Shown here in pieces: positions 6,519-13,415 of a DNA stretch of 32,315 nucleotides. A program made the translations under genes and the position numbers. The notes below the pieces were generated by a model, which saw nothing but the letters and a program-made list of their open reading frames with translations, did not search any database and was not told the origin of the DNA. Each line of letters begins with the position of its first letter. The stretch's first letter is position 1. The stretch is taken from the IMG/VR virus record IMGVR_UViG_3300032286_000559, positions 1 through 32,315 of that record. The stretch is one strand, 5' to 3'. The DNA comes from a virus.

Positions 6519-7229
6519 ATGAGTATGATTGAACAAATAAACACCCGCTTACAGAGCGGAAATAATATTAAACATTTAACACTAAACACTAAACATTTAA
6601 ACACTAAACATTTAAACACTAATACACTAGATTTGCCCTCAGGCGAATCAAGTGACTCATTAAGGCTTACGCCTTCTGGTGGCCTCGCTCCGCTCTCTGC
6701 TTCGCCTTGCTCGCAGCCAGGTGAGGTCATTTGTTCTGGGGAGGTAATTCCCGCGTTGGTAAAATCAGATTTCCAATACATCGCAGTGAGTTTAAAAACA
6801 CAGACCAAAGAAGAACGGCTTGAGGTCAATATAGATTTTAAATTGCAAAACAGCAAAGCATTTAATAAGTTGGTATTCAATCTTGTTGGATGGAATCGCC
6901 GCAGAGAGTTTTTTGAAAATATCAAAGAAATCGCAGATTGGACAGGATATCAATCCGCATATGCACAACAAACCAAAACAGATTTTATTGGCAAAGGTAG
7001 ACCAAGAGCAAAACAAAGAAAAGGATCAGTGCATCGCAGTCCAATCAGAGAAGAAACTGCAATGTTGGTATCCTCTGAAGGTGCTTTGATATGTCATCTG
7101 TGGATTGAGGATGCTTATTTTATTTTGCCATTTGATCCATGGAGTGACGCAAATAAACTATTTTGTGCCAAAGCTGAATATGTGAATAATCCAGGAAGCA
7201 CGAGAATCAAAAGAGGAGGATGGTTATGA
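6519..7229 (+). CDS. Early protein of unknown function with odd repeat-bearing N-terminus
   Basis: The 236-residue protein has two parts. Residues ~17-35 are an (N)TKHL repeat encoded by 15-bp tandem DNA repeats. Residues ~38-75 come from a G+C-rich patch (about 6660-6740) unlike the surrounding DNA. The rest (about 78-236) looks like an ordinary globular domain, with KAFNKLVFNLVGWNRRREFF near 113-132, a basic GRPRAKQRKG segment near 159-168 and an aromatic C-terminal part. No family is recognised. AGGA six bases upstream supports the ATG, and the gene is the first after the early promoter at 6387. It overlaps the next gene by 4 bases (ATGA), so both are probably made together. The low-complexity N-terminus could be a recent insertion or an untranslated origin-like region if a later start is used. 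Confidence 0.6.
   Translation: MSMIEQINTRLQSGNNIKHLTLNTKHLNTKHLNTNTLDLPSGESSDSLRLTPSGGLAPLSASPCSQPGEVICSGEVIPALVKSDFQYIAVSLKTQTKEERLEVNIDFKLQNSKAFNKLVFNLVGWNRRREFFENIKEIADWTGYQSAYAQQTKTDFIGKGRPRAKQRKGSVHRSPIREETAMLVSSEGALICHLWIEDAYFILPFDPWSDANKLFCAKAEYVNNPGSTRIKRGGWL
6569..6626 (+). repeat. 15-bp iteron-like tandem repeats
   Basis: TAAACATTTAAACAC occurs exactly at 6590 and 6605, with a shortened copy TAAACATTTAACAC at 6569, a fragment TAAACAC at 6583 and a degenerate TAATACAC at 6619. The array is A/T-rich, sits just after the early promoter and is followed by a G+C-rich patch. It is in frame within the gene at 6519. Iteron-type binding or an origin role is possible but not shown. Confidence 0.75.
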
Positions 7230-7783
7230 AAAATTTAACAGTGGAACAACAACAGTTTTGGCGGAGAGCAGATCCAGAGTTTTGGGCTGATATAGATACC
7301 ATGCGTGAATCATATCAAGCACCCATACGGATAGAACGAGCATTTGCACAAAAACTAACCACTTGGTCAGACGAATTAAATCCCAAAGGTCGTGGTCAGT
7401 TCCAGTTTAATGTTGGCGATAAAAACAGCAGACAAAAAATAACATTAAACTTTGCTTGGGGCAAAACAGGTCCAGGAGGAACACATACACTCAATCGTTG
7501 GTATGAAGAAATACAATGCTTGTTGAGAAACGAACCGGGTATTAAAATGTACAAGGCCACTGCGTATCTTCCAAACACACAAGATTATCAGACCTGGTGT
7601 CAGTTTATTGAAGTCCGTAAATTTAATATGCCCATACAAGCCTATTGCATTTGGAATGGAGATACCATTATAACAAGCAAAGCAAATCCAGTGATCCGTG
7701 ATACCGCATACGATTGGACATTTGATTGGCGTAATGCACAGTCATTAGAACAGATGTTATTTTTAGTAAAGGATTTGGTATAA
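7226..7783 (+). CDS. Early protein of unknown function
   Basis: The ATG at 7226 is chosen over one at 7220 because the strong ribosome-binding site AGAGGAGG ends at 7219, six bases before it; the upstream stop overlaps as ATGA. The 185-residue product begins MKNLTVEQQQFW, is rich in Trp and Tyr, and has the central segment FNVGDKNSRQKITLNFAWGK. It looks globular with mixed alpha/beta content and no membrane segment. I recognise no family or catalytic motif. It forms a two-gene early unit with the preceding gene; the next gene has its own sigma70 promoter. A host-takeover role is possible from timing alone. Confidence 0.6.
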   Translation: MKNLTVEQQQFWRRADPEFWADIDTMRESYQAPIRIERAFAQKLTTWSDELNPKGRGQFQFNVGDKNSRQKITLNFAWGKTGPGGTHTLNRWYEEIQCLLRNEPGIKMYKATAYLPNTQDYQTWCQFIEVRKFNMPIQAYCIWNGDTIITSKANPVIRDTAYDWTFDWRNAQSLEQMLFLVKDLV

Positions 7784-7813
7784 TATCGCGGCAATCAAAT
7801 AAACTAAAGAGAT

Positions 7814-7842
7814 CTTGACAAGAATGATAAATAAAAGTATAA
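7814..7842 (+). promoter_or_regulatory. Perfect sigma70 promoter for the second early unit
   Basis: TTGACA (7814-7819), a 17-base spacer and TATAAT (7837-7842), identical to consensus. The spacer contains GATAAATAAAAG, a form of the ATAAATAAA box seen elsewhere. Expected start is about 7849, leaving a leader of about 16 bases with AAAGGA before the ATG at 7865. Confidence 0.85.
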
Positions 7843-7864
7843 TTGAACAAGCAAAGGAACAGCA

Positions 7865-8299
7865 ATGAAATACACATTAGAAGAAAAAGTCAAGTTTACA
7901 GAACATGTTGTAAACGAAATCAACAAACACTGGATCACATACAAAAGTGATCTGTTTAACCATCCAGAGTTTTGGCAAGCCACATTGCACAGTTACAACA
8001 ATCAAGACTGGGAAATCCTGATGGAAGTGATGGAAGTGATCCGCATAGAAGATGCCCTCACTTATCTACCTGATTCAAAAAGCACGTTTGATGATGTGCG
8101 AAGCATCTTGATGCGAGAAGGTCATTCAGCCAATCCCAAAGCCATGGATGCACGTAAAAACAAAAAGCGTGCATTCAAAGCACTAATGCACGTGAAAGAT
8201 GTGTTCAACAATTTTACAGGATACGAAGCGCCAACACGATTCGCACCGGATCCTGAACCTGAAACACAGTTTGAATTATTATTTGAAAAGAGAGAGTAA
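7865..8299 (+). CDS. Early protein of unknown function
   Basis: The 144-residue protein starts MKYTLEEKVKFTEHVVNEIN, is largely helical and charged, and ends in an acidic tail (PDPEPETQFELLFEKRE). A basic stretch (DARKNKKRAFKALMHVKDVF, about 96-115) might contact nucleic acid. AAAGGA 6 bases upstream supports the start, and the gene directly follows a perfect sigma70 promoter. The next gene begins at the base after its stop. No family recognised. Confidence 0.6.
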   Translation: MKYTLEEKVKFTEHVVNEINKHWITYKSDLFNHPEFWQATLHSYNNQDWEILMEVMEVIRIEDALTYLPDSKSTFDDVRSILMREGHSANPKAMDARKNKKRAFKALMHVKDVFNNFTGYEAPTRFAPDPEPETQFELLFEKRE

Positions 8300-8650
8300 A
8301 TGAATCAAGAAAAACTATGGGCTAGATATACGCGAGTGGGAGATATCTTTGTCAACATCACCACTTACAAACGCAATCTAGTGCCGGATGGAGATTGTTT
8401 GGTATGGACAGGCCCTTTGCACAGACAAGGATATGGGTTTATAGGTTACTTGACAGAAACAGGCCTCCGTAAAATGACAGTGGCACACAGAGTGGCCATG
8501 CGCCTTAAACTGAATCGTGGGTTGGCCACCACAGAAGATGTGCGCCATAGCTGCAACAAAAATCACTGCTGTAACCCAGATCACTTGTATATCAAGACCA
8601 ATGAGACCATTAATGAAACTACTGAAACGATACCAGCCTTCGCCCAATGA
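8300..8650 (+). CDS. HNH endonuclease-like protein
   Basis: The 116-residue protein carries the free-standing phage HNH layout: CLVWTGPLHRQGYGFIGY (about 33-50), a conserved AHRVAM helix (about 63-68), and the metal-binding end VRHSCNKNHCCNPDHLYIKT (about 81-100), with the HxC...CCNPxHL signature. Small HNH proteins of this sort act as homing or nicking endonucleases, or assist packaging in some phages. It starts directly at the stop of the previous gene and overlaps the next by about 38 bases. Homing is suggested by family, but there is no interrupted host gene here, so its role is uncertain. Confidence 0.7.
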   Translation: MNQEKLWARYTRVGDIFVNITTYKRNLVPDGDCLVWTGPLHRQGYGFIGYLTETGLRKMTVAHRVAMRLKLNRGLATTEDVRHSCNKNHCCNPDHLYIKTNETINETTETIPAFAQ

Positions 8651-9152
8651 CACATGGATCTGGCAGTATGCCACTCACACAGATGTGTTGGACATGTTCC
8701 AGATGGCCAAATGTTATTTTGAACATGAGATGGCCAGTGTTGTGACCATATCAGATGAAACTTACAAATACTCGCTTGACCTAGCTGTGACACATCAACG
8801 ACACAATCTAGCACACGAACAGCTATTGGTATGTCGTGACAAAGACACCAACAAACTGTTGGCCTACTGTTGGATTGGTCGTGGACACAAAACGCCTTAC
8901 AGTCCAGACGAGATGGCAGAAGCACGCATGTTGCACATGGATCTTGATCTACCTGCACAGACCAGGATACATCTGTTGGTGCAGGCCTTGGCCTACTGGG
9001 AGATCTGGGCCACAGCTTGCCATATTCCAGTGATAGTATCCACCAGCATAAGAACACAACAACAGGCATTCCTCAAAGTGCATGAACGCATGGGCTATGT
9101 GATCAGAGGTGGAATAGCTTACAAACAACTTGCAAAGGAATCCCATGTTTAA
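8613..9152 (+). CDS. Putative GNAT-like acyltransferase-fold protein
   Basis: The frame is open from 8517, but the first codons overlap the HNH gene and read as low quality. The ATG at 8613 (or 8601) gives about 179 residues. The central strand-helix pattern (EQLLVCRDKDTNKLLAYCWI, then a long helix RIHLLVQALAYWEIWATACH) and the end AFLKVHERMGYVIRGGIAYKQL resemble the later part of GNAT N-acetyltransferases, where a helix and G(Y/F) strand precede the last beta strand. The canonical acetyl-CoA loop is not clear. It is translationally coupled to its neighbours. It could be a degenerate GNAT acting as a structural or host-modifying protein; substrate unknown. Confidence 0.5.
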   Translation: MKLLKRYQPSPNDTWIWQYATHTDVLDMFQMAKCYFEHEMASVVTISDETYKYSLDLAVTHQRHNLAHEQLLVCRDKDTNKLLAYCWIGRGHKTPYSPDEMAEARMLHMDLDLPAQTRIHLLVQALAYWEIWATACHIPVIVSTSIRTQQQAFLKVHERMGYVIRGGIAYKQLAKESHV

Positions 9153-9414
9153 CGAATTATGGAACACAGTAACTGGTTTTGGCGATCGCTATGCACAACA
9201 ACAGTTCCATCCCCAAAACTTTGAAGCCGCACAACAGCATGTGGTCAATCAACAACAGGCCCAATACAACAACATATTGTCACAAGCCGCACAACAACAC
9301 TTGCCACCCAAATGGGTATTTGCAGGCCAAGCCATGACACTCACAGACTTTGCCGTCAAAGTGTATGGTGATACGCCACAAGCCACAGCATTCATATTAC
9401 GACACGGAGAATGA
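9145..9414 (+). CDS. Small Gln-rich protein of unknown function
   Basis: AAAGGA at 9134-9139 points to the ATG at 9145, which overlaps the preceding stop. The 89-residue product is rich in Gln and Ala in its first 55 residues and ends with MTLTDFAVKVYGDTPQATAF, weakly reminiscent of the tail-protein-X/LysM-like pattern (…A…YGD…). That similarity is too slight to name it. It is followed 1 base later by the GroES-like gene. Confidence 0.5.
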   Translation: MFNELWNTVTGFGDRYAQQQFHPQNFEAAQQHVVNQQQAQYNNILSQAAQQHLPPKWVFAGQAMTLTDFAVKVYGDTPQATAFILRHGE

Positions 9415-9415
9415 A

Positions 9416-9673
9416 ATGATACAAGCATTAGGAACAAAACTGGTAGTAACAAGAACAGAAAGAGAACAAACAACAACTTCAGGCATCATCATCAGCAATC
9501 TGCAAGAGCAGAATCCCACTGCTAGGATTGTGAGCCAAGGTGCGGATGTCACATTAAACTGCAAACCAGGTGATCAAGTGGTGATCAGTTGGCCATCAAC
9601 AGCAGAAACCCGGCATGAAGGAACCACCTATTACATAGTGGACCAGACAGGTGTATTTGGAGTGATACCGTGA
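9416..9673 (+). CDS. GroES-like co-chaperonin
   Basis: The 85-residue product matches the GroES fold throughout. IQALGTKLVVTR at the N-terminus aligns with the GroES first strand. The mobile-loop segment REQTTTSGIIIS (about 16-27) has the hydrophobic tripeptide (I24-I26) that docks on GroEL. NPTARIVSQG aligns with the GExxxVG strand, KPGDQVVIS with VGDxVIF, and the C-terminus ends in GVFGVIP, like DILAIVE. The roof loop is short, making it smaller than bacterial GroES (~97) and T4 gp31 (111). Phage co-chaperonins replace host GroES to fold bulky capsid protein in the GroEL cage. The ATG at 9416 follows GGAGA; upstream in-frame codons from 9350 lie inside the previous gene. Confidence 0.85.
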   Translation: MIQALGTKLVVTRTEREQTTTSGIIISNLQEQNPTARIVSQGADVTLNCKPGDQVVISWPSTAETRHEGTTYYIVDQTGVFGVIP

Positions 9674-9900
9674 ACCCTACACCAGATCAAATACTCACAG
9701 CCAGCCTCAAACTGATCGTGGACGAGTTTGTGAACATGGGCTACGAAGAAAGAGTGATCTTTGGCAAGGTAAACCTAATCTTACAAGGCATGATCACAGC
9801 AGAAGGCACATTCACTGATCAATATCTGGCCTTGGCTGAATCAGCACTGAAACAGCAGGACACAGCACAGATCATAGTGCCGGGAGGAATCAGCCTATGA
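9670..9900 (+). CDS. Small helical protein of unknown function
   Basis: It begins with GTG overlapping the GroES-like stop (GTGA), with GGAG seven bases upstream. The 76-residue product is helical and acidic, with TASLKLIVDEFVNMGYEER near the N-terminus. No motif is recognised. It overlaps the next gene by 4 bases (ATGA). Co-translation with the co-chaperonin is evident, but I cannot infer a shared role. Confidence 0.55.
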   Translation: MNPTPDQILTASLKLIVDEFVNMGYEERVIFGKVNLILQGMITAEGTFTDQYLALAESALKQQDTAQIIVPGGISL

Positions 9901-10337
9901 AAGCACATGATCATCCTTTGTATCGCCGTTGGTGCCATTGGAGACAGGTATGCTTCAACAGCCAGTGCGCAGATTATCCACGCTATGGAGGACGTGGCAT
10001 TGGCATAGGACGTGAGTTTGATGAATTTTGGAATTTTGTTGACCTGGTTGAAACACATTTGGGATATCCTCCAAACCTCAGCAGATTAGACAAACTGAGT
10101 CGCATTGATCAAAACAAAAACTTCACCATAAAGAATCTCAAATGGGACCAACCGGCACCCATAGGCCGCCGCAACTCAAAAGCCTTCCGCATAAAATGCC
10201 GTGGACAAACTCATTCGCTCAGCACTTGGAGTGAGATCACCGGCATCAACTATTCCACTTTGAGAGCACGACTGTTGATATTGGGTTGGACCACAGCTGA
10301 AGCATTGGAGTTCAAACCAAGACGACTTAATAAATAA
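9897..10337 (+). CDS. YGGRGI-type phage nuclease-like/DNA-binding protein
   Basis: The 146-residue protein shows the order typical of a widespread phage family related to HNH/homing nucleases: HPLYRRWCHWRQVC at the N-terminus, YGGRGIGI (about 30-37) followed by EFWNFV, then LSRLDKLSRIDQNKNFTIKN and LKWDQP (about 61-86). The C-terminal half (SLSTWSEITGINYSTLRARL) looks like a helix-turn-helix followed by GWTTAEAL. Such proteins are often free-standing selfish or DNA-binding elements. Catalytic activity is not proven, since clear metal ligands are less obvious than in the HNH protein at 8300. It starts in a 4-base overlap with the preceding gene. Confidence 0.6.
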   Translation: MKAHDHPLYRRWCHWRQVCFNSQCADYPRYGGRGIGIGREFDEFWNFVDLVETHLGYPPNLSRLDKLSRIDQNKNFTIKNLKWDQPAPIGRRNSKAFRIKCRGQTHSLSTWSEITGINYSTLRARLLILGWTTAEALEFKPRRLNK

Positions 10338-10338
10338 A
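10329..10338 (+). promoter_or_regulatory. ATAAATAAA box, putative late promoter element
   Basis: TTAATAAATAAAC overlaps the end of the gene at 9897 and precedes the gene at 10353. It matches the recurrent box also seen at 706, 16575 and 21821. There is no -35 match. Confidence 0.3.
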
Positions 10339-10352
10339 CATGTGCTGGTGTT

Positions 10353-10760
10353 ATGGGTCCAATGCAGGATGCTGAATCAGAACTTTTTGTCCCATTCCGT
10401 CTGATTGAAAAACAAAACAGCCAAATGCAACCAGCCGTAAATAACAGTATGAATCCCACACAGTTCCAACAAAAGATCGCAGGCCTGCTGACATACAACA
10501 AAAGATCTGAAACATTCCAATGTGTCCGCACAGAGAGACCCTGCGACATCTGTCAACAAACAGTACCGGATCCCAGACTTGCTTGCTTTGGTACTGTGAG
10601 AAATGACAAAATCATGCTGACACACAAATGCGTCACATGCAATCGTGTGTTGTTCTCTGGAAACGGCAAAAGAAAACCTGGCACTTGGGATCCGGCCTAT
10701 GCCCTAACACGCAAAAACAAACCTGTTATTAGGCCAAATAAAAACGATTCTGCTAAATAA
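10353..10760 (+). CDS. Putative zinc-binding protein of unknown function
   Basis: The protein has two Cys pairs, CDIC (about 63-66) and THKCVTC (about 90-96), with a further Cys between, a spacing compatible with a zinc ribbon or treble-clef finger. It ends in a basic tail (LTRKNKPVIRPNKNDSAK). The start is uncertain: ATGs at 10353 and 10449 both lack a strong ribosome-binding site, giving 135 or 103 residues. It sits just upstream of the putative small terminase. Function unknown; nucleic-acid binding is plausible. Confidence 0.5.
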   Translation: MGPMQDAESELFVPFRLIEKQNSQMQPAVNNSMNPTQFQQKIAGLLTYNKRSETFQCVRTERPCDICQQTVPDPRLACFGTVRNDKIMLTHKCVTCNRVLFSGNGKRKPGTWDPAYALTRKNKPVIRPNKNDSAK

Positions 10761-10763
10761 AAG
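10753..10763 (+). promoter_or_regulatory. CTAAATAAAAG box before the putative small terminase
   Basis: CTAAATAAAAG spans the end of the previous gene and ends one base before the ATG at 10765. It is a variant of the recurrent A/T box; no separate ribosome-binding site is visible for the gene. Confidence 0.25.
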
Positions 10764-10764
10764 T

Positions 10765-11166
10765 ATGGATGATTTAAATCAAAAACAAACAAAAGGCACT
10801 CGTGGTGGAGTTAGACCCGGTGCAGGCCGTCCCAAGGGTGCCAAGGACAGAGTCACTGTGAGTGGCATATTAGAAGCATTGGATTTTAAAACTGGTGGTC
10901 AATCTTATGAAGAAATACTGATTGAAGATTTCCTCACTGCTCGCATTAGTGGTGACACACAGCTGACTCACAAGTATCATACACTACTATCCAATAAGTT
11001 TGTTGCCAACCTTAATGAGATAGTGGTAGAAGAAGTTGGTGAAGGAATAACCAACAAGGTGGCTGCGTTCCGTGAAGCAATAGAGGCCTTAACAAGGGCA
11101 AATCCCACAGAAGATATAAATAATACAAAGGACACAAACCATGCCACTAATAAAGAGCAAGAGTAA
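10765..11166 (+). CDS. Putative terminase small subunit
   Basis: The 133-residue protein begins with a basic Gly-rich segment, [18 protein letters not shown] (about 12-29), typical of the N-terminus of many phage small terminases and related DNA-binding proteins. A helical body follows ([20 protein letters not shown]) and an acidic C-terminus. Small terminases recognise viral DNA and recruit TerL. The assignment rests on this motif and on being the first gene of the packaging block, but the large subunit is about 3.7 kb downstream, further than usual. An alternative is another DNA-binding protein sharing the GGxRPGAGRP tag. It overlaps the next small gene by 26 bases. Confidence 0.45.
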   Translation: MDDLNQKQTKGTRGGVRPGAGRPKGAKDRVTVSGILEALDFKTGGQSYEEILIEDFLTARISGDTQLTHKYHTLLSNKFVANLNEIVVEEVGEGITNKVAAFREAIEALTRANPTEDINNTKDTNHATNKEQE

Positions 11167-11293
11167 ACAAGCATTTAAAAAGAATGTGAAAACTGAGATA
11201 GCCGCAGGAAAGCCTCCCAAGCAGGCCGTGGCCATCGCTTATGCTACCAAACGTTCAGCAACCAGTAAAATGAAGAAACCCAAAGGAAAATAA
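11141..11293 (+). CDS. Small basic phage protein ([12 protein letters not shown] type)
   Basis: This 50-residue frame reads [20 protein letters not shown], then [18 protein letters not shown] and a Lys-rich end. The pattern [30 protein letters not shown] recurs as a short conserved protein in many podoviruses, usually near packaging or head genes. It is strongly basic and may bind nucleic acid. ACAAAGGACA lies about 11 bases upstream. It overlaps the preceding gene, and the next gene starts 1 base after its stop. Confidence 0.7.
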   Translation: MPLIKSKSKQAFKKNVKTEIAAGKPPKQAVAIAYATKRSATSKMKKPKGK

Positions 11294-11294
11294 T

Positions 11295-11672
11295 ATGAAG
11301 ATGAAAACTCCAGCCCCAGGCCAAGGTAGAATCCGTAGCTGGCAAACTGCAGACACAGGTCTAGGCTTCAATGGTCAAGACAATGGTTCCAGCCAGAGAG
11401 CACAAGCCCCAAACAAAGTAATGACCAATCAATGGTCAGGCCACATGAATGATGGTCGTGATGTGCAGTTTGGCCAGATGCCCAATCGCACAGGCAATCA
11501 AAGTAAAATGGAAGCTGGCCGTCGTCAACCTCCAGCCACTGCCAAATCCAGTGCCAATCCTGTTGACTCAGGTGCTAGAAAATGGGATCCCAAATGTGAA
11601 CAGAACTATGTGGGCAATCCTGATCGCATCCAAGAGCGTCAAATGTACAACAAAACTGGTAACAAGGAATAA
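11295..11672 (+). CDS. Gly/Asn/Gln-rich protein of unknown function
   Basis: The 125-residue product is hydrophilic and appears mostly disordered, with short motifs such as TADTGLGFNGQDNGSSQR and VDSGARKWDPK. No domain is recognised. It lies in a run of small genes between the putative small terminase and the methyltransferase and may be a minor virion or assembly protein. AAAGGAAA lies 5 bases upstream of the ATG at 11295. Confidence 0.5.
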   Translation: MKMKTPAPGQGRIRSWQTADTGLGFNGQDNGSSQRAQAPNKVMTNQWSGHMNDGRDVQFGQMPNRTGNQSKMEAGRRQPPATAKSSANPVDSGARKWDPKCEQNYVGNPDRIQERQMYNKTGNKE

Positions 11673-11677
11673 TCACC

Positions 11678-12043
11678 ATGGCCAATACTCCAGCAGGAAA
11701 GACCTTTCGTTTATCAGCAGCCAGCACAACCAGCACCAGTTATACCATCACCAGTGATGTTCCTGTGAATGCATGGGAATTCCTAAATGATGGTGGACAA
11801 CCCGTCCAGGTCAAGTTTTTTGTCAACTCAACAGGAACCGTGGTGTTTCCATCAGCAGGTGTTCCAGACTATGACATCACCATACAACATGCTGTAGATA
11901 ATCAAACAGTATTCCTACCACAGCGTTTGATCGCTGCCTGTGGGGATCTTGGTGGATTTACCGCCACTGTGAACATAAGTGTTATCGCTGAGAGTGGAAC
12001 ACAAGGTGTGAATGTGACACCAGTACAGGTACAAGGACGATAA
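11678..12043 (+). CDS. Beta-rich protein, possible capsid decoration or minor virion protein
   Basis: The 121-residue product is dominated by Thr, Val and Ser in alternating beta-strand patterns (TSYTITSDVPVNAWEFLNDG; ATVNISVIAESGTQGVNVTP), with one Cys and no charged clusters. That composition fits small virion proteins such as head decoration or tail proteins. AAGGAA eight bases upstream supports the ATG. No family is recognised, so the structural role is inferred from composition and location only. Confidence 0.5.
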   Translation: MANTPAGKTFRLSAASTTSTSYTITSDVPVNAWEFLNDGGQPVQVKFFVNSTGTVVFPSAGVPDYDITIQHAVDNQTVFLPQRLIAACGDLGGFTATVNISVIAESGTQGVNVTPVQVQGR

Positions 12044-12044
12044 A

Positions 12045-12287
12045 ATGAATATTCCAAAAATGAAATCAAACTATGGCACAGGTCCCAAAACAGGCAATGC
12101 CAGTGCAAGACCAGGCAAGCGTGAAACATTTGCTGAGGCCAAAGAGGAGCGTAGCAATCTAGCAGACAGCATCAATACAGCTTTTGCCATGCGTAGTCCA
12201 ACAACAGAAAGTCGTACCAAGACCACGATTGATCCAGCACTGGAAGGTGTGGCCAGCGTGGTCAAACCCAAGCGTTTTAAGAAGTAA
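12045..12287 (+). CDS. Small basic protein of unknown function
   Basis: The 80-residue product is rich in Lys, Arg, Ser and Thr, with a central charged helix (FAEAKEERSNLADSINTAFA) and a basic C-terminus ending RFKK. The ATG at 12045 follows AAGGAC seven bases upstream. A small hairpin follows the stop codon. No family recognised. Confidence 0.5.
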   Translation: MNIPKMKSNYGTGPKTGNASARPGKRETFAEAKEERSNLADSINTAFAMRSPTTESRTKTTIDPALEGVASVVKPKRFKK

Positions 12288-12293
12288 ACCCCG

Positions 12294-12314
12294 GGCTCTA
12301 AACAGAGCCTTATT
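12294..12314 (+). terminator. Short GC hairpin, weak terminator or processing site
   Basis: GGCTCT (12294-12299) pairs with AGAGCC (12304-12309) around loop AAAC, followed by TTATTG rather than a clean T run. It fills the short gap before the gene at 12342 and would at most terminate partially. Confidence 0.4.
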
Positions 12315-12341
12315 GCATTGCAACACAACAAAGGAAAAGAA

Positions 12342-13127
12342 ATGAAACGAGAAAAGTCAGTAGACGTGTGGAATGATTCCACACCAGAAGCAGTGGCACC
12401 AGAAACAGAGATCCTGGATACAGAGCCTCTAGAACAGATTGAGTCAGTGTCAGCACTCAAACCAGACACAGTGGAATACAGCCTAGCAGGTCTCAAGATG
12501 GATTTCCCCACCAGCAGAGACCTAGAGCAGTTTGTGTTTGATGAAACTGCCATCAGCCTTAAACTCAAAGGTATTGATCCAGAAAAGAAGTTTGAAATAG
12601 CCTTGGCTGTGTTGAATGGCGATGATGTTGATCTACGCTATATCTCAGGTGCCAATCCTTATCTGGACAACAAAGAACTGATTCCAGAAGATCCAATCCG
12701 TCCAATACCTCCTCGTGATCCACGCTTGCCCAACACAGAGCCAATGAGCATATTCCATGACTTTGCTGTGCCACATCCTGACAAGGACATGCGGGCAGTG
12801 GATGGCAAGGTTATCTGCCAGTTCAAGAAATATGAGGACGGTTCAATCAGCTACGAGATCATGGGCCCATTAGAGAAACAGAGCTCAGGTGAGAAGCTGG
12901 ACAAGTATGGTCGCAGCAGACCAGAAAAGTTTGTGTGGATTGATCCCAGAACAGGTGAGCAAGCAGTTCGCTATGCGGATGGCCAGTATACCAAGATGGG
13001 TCAGCGCCTACGTACCTTGATGGAAAGCCGTAAGGTCAATCGTAATCAAACATTCTGGTCAACCTGGATTGATCGTGACTTTGTGCAGTTCAACCAAAGT
13101 GCTATTGATAATCCTTGGGAAAATTAA
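12342..13127 (+). CDS. Phage protein of unknown function
   Basis: The ATG at 12342 is preferred because AAGGAAAAG precedes it directly; an in-frame TTG at 12318 has no such support. The 261-residue product has an acidic N-terminus, a Pro-rich middle (PEDPIRPIPPRDPRLPNTEP, about 125-144) and a basic aromatic C-terminus (RKVNRNQTFWSTWIDRDFVQ). No domain is recognised. It leads a run of three tightly packed genes before the methyltransferase. Confidence 0.55.
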   Translation: MKREKSVDVWNDSTPEAVAPETEILDTEPLEQIESVSALKPDTVEYSLAGLKMDFPTSRDLEQFVFDETAISLKLKGIDPEKKFEIALAVLNGDDVDLRYISGANPYLDNKELIPEDPIRPIPPRDPRLPNTEPMSIFHDFAVPHPDKDMRAVDGKVICQFKKYEDGSISYEIMGPLEKQSSGEKLDKYGRSRPEKFVWIDPRTGEQAVRYADGQYTKMGQRLRTLMESRKVNRNQTFWSTWIDRDFVQFNQSAIDNPWEN

Positions 13128-13130
13128 ACC

Positions 13131-13415
13131 ATGCAAGATCCTAGACAACAACAGCAGGTCCAGGATACTATCATAATGGGCAAGGTCAACGCAGCACATC
13201 GCGAGGCCTTCCGTGAAAAGTTTCCCAACCAAACAGAACATTTGCTGAGACTGATCTCAGAACGATTGCAAGCTGGCCTAGACAAGCGATCAGGTGTGAT
13301 CGTACAGGATCCCAACACCTGGCTGTTGTCAGCAGAAGAAATCCTGCATCTGAGCCAAGCCATGCGTAATGTGTATCTAATATACAAAGATGTGAGATCA
13401 CCGTATGAATACTGA
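13131..13415 (+). CDS. Small helical protein of unknown function
   Basis: The 94-residue product begins MQDPRQQQQVQDTIIM and is helical throughout, with REAFREKFPNQTEHLLRLIS and a C-terminal helix (AEEILHLSQAMRNVYLIYKD). It starts 3 bases after the preceding stop and overlaps the following gene by 11 bases, so translation is coupled. No family recognised. Confidence 0.55.
   Translation: MQDPRQQQQVQDTIIMGKVNAAHREAFREKFPNQTEHLLRLISERLQAGLDKRSGVIVQDPNTWLLSAEEILHLSQAMRNVYLIYKDVRSPYEY

Noticed and set aside
6569-6626. CRISPR-like array
   Set aside because: Repeats are directly adjacent 15-mers without spacers of constant length and no cas genes are present; they are simple tandem repeats.
6401-6925. 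A 174-residue minus-strand open frame over the early promoter and repeats
   Set aside because: It is antisense to the 6519 gene and its promoter, has low-complexity composition and no minus-strand promoter or ribosome-binding site at its start.
8300-8650. Group I intron or intein invasion by the HNH gene
   Set aside because: Neighbouring genes are complete and continuous, with no split exon pair around the HNH frame.
8581-9069. A 162-residue minus-strand frame opposite the GNAT-like gene
   Set aside because: It is Cys/Trp/His-rich in the manner of an antisense shadow, with no start signals.
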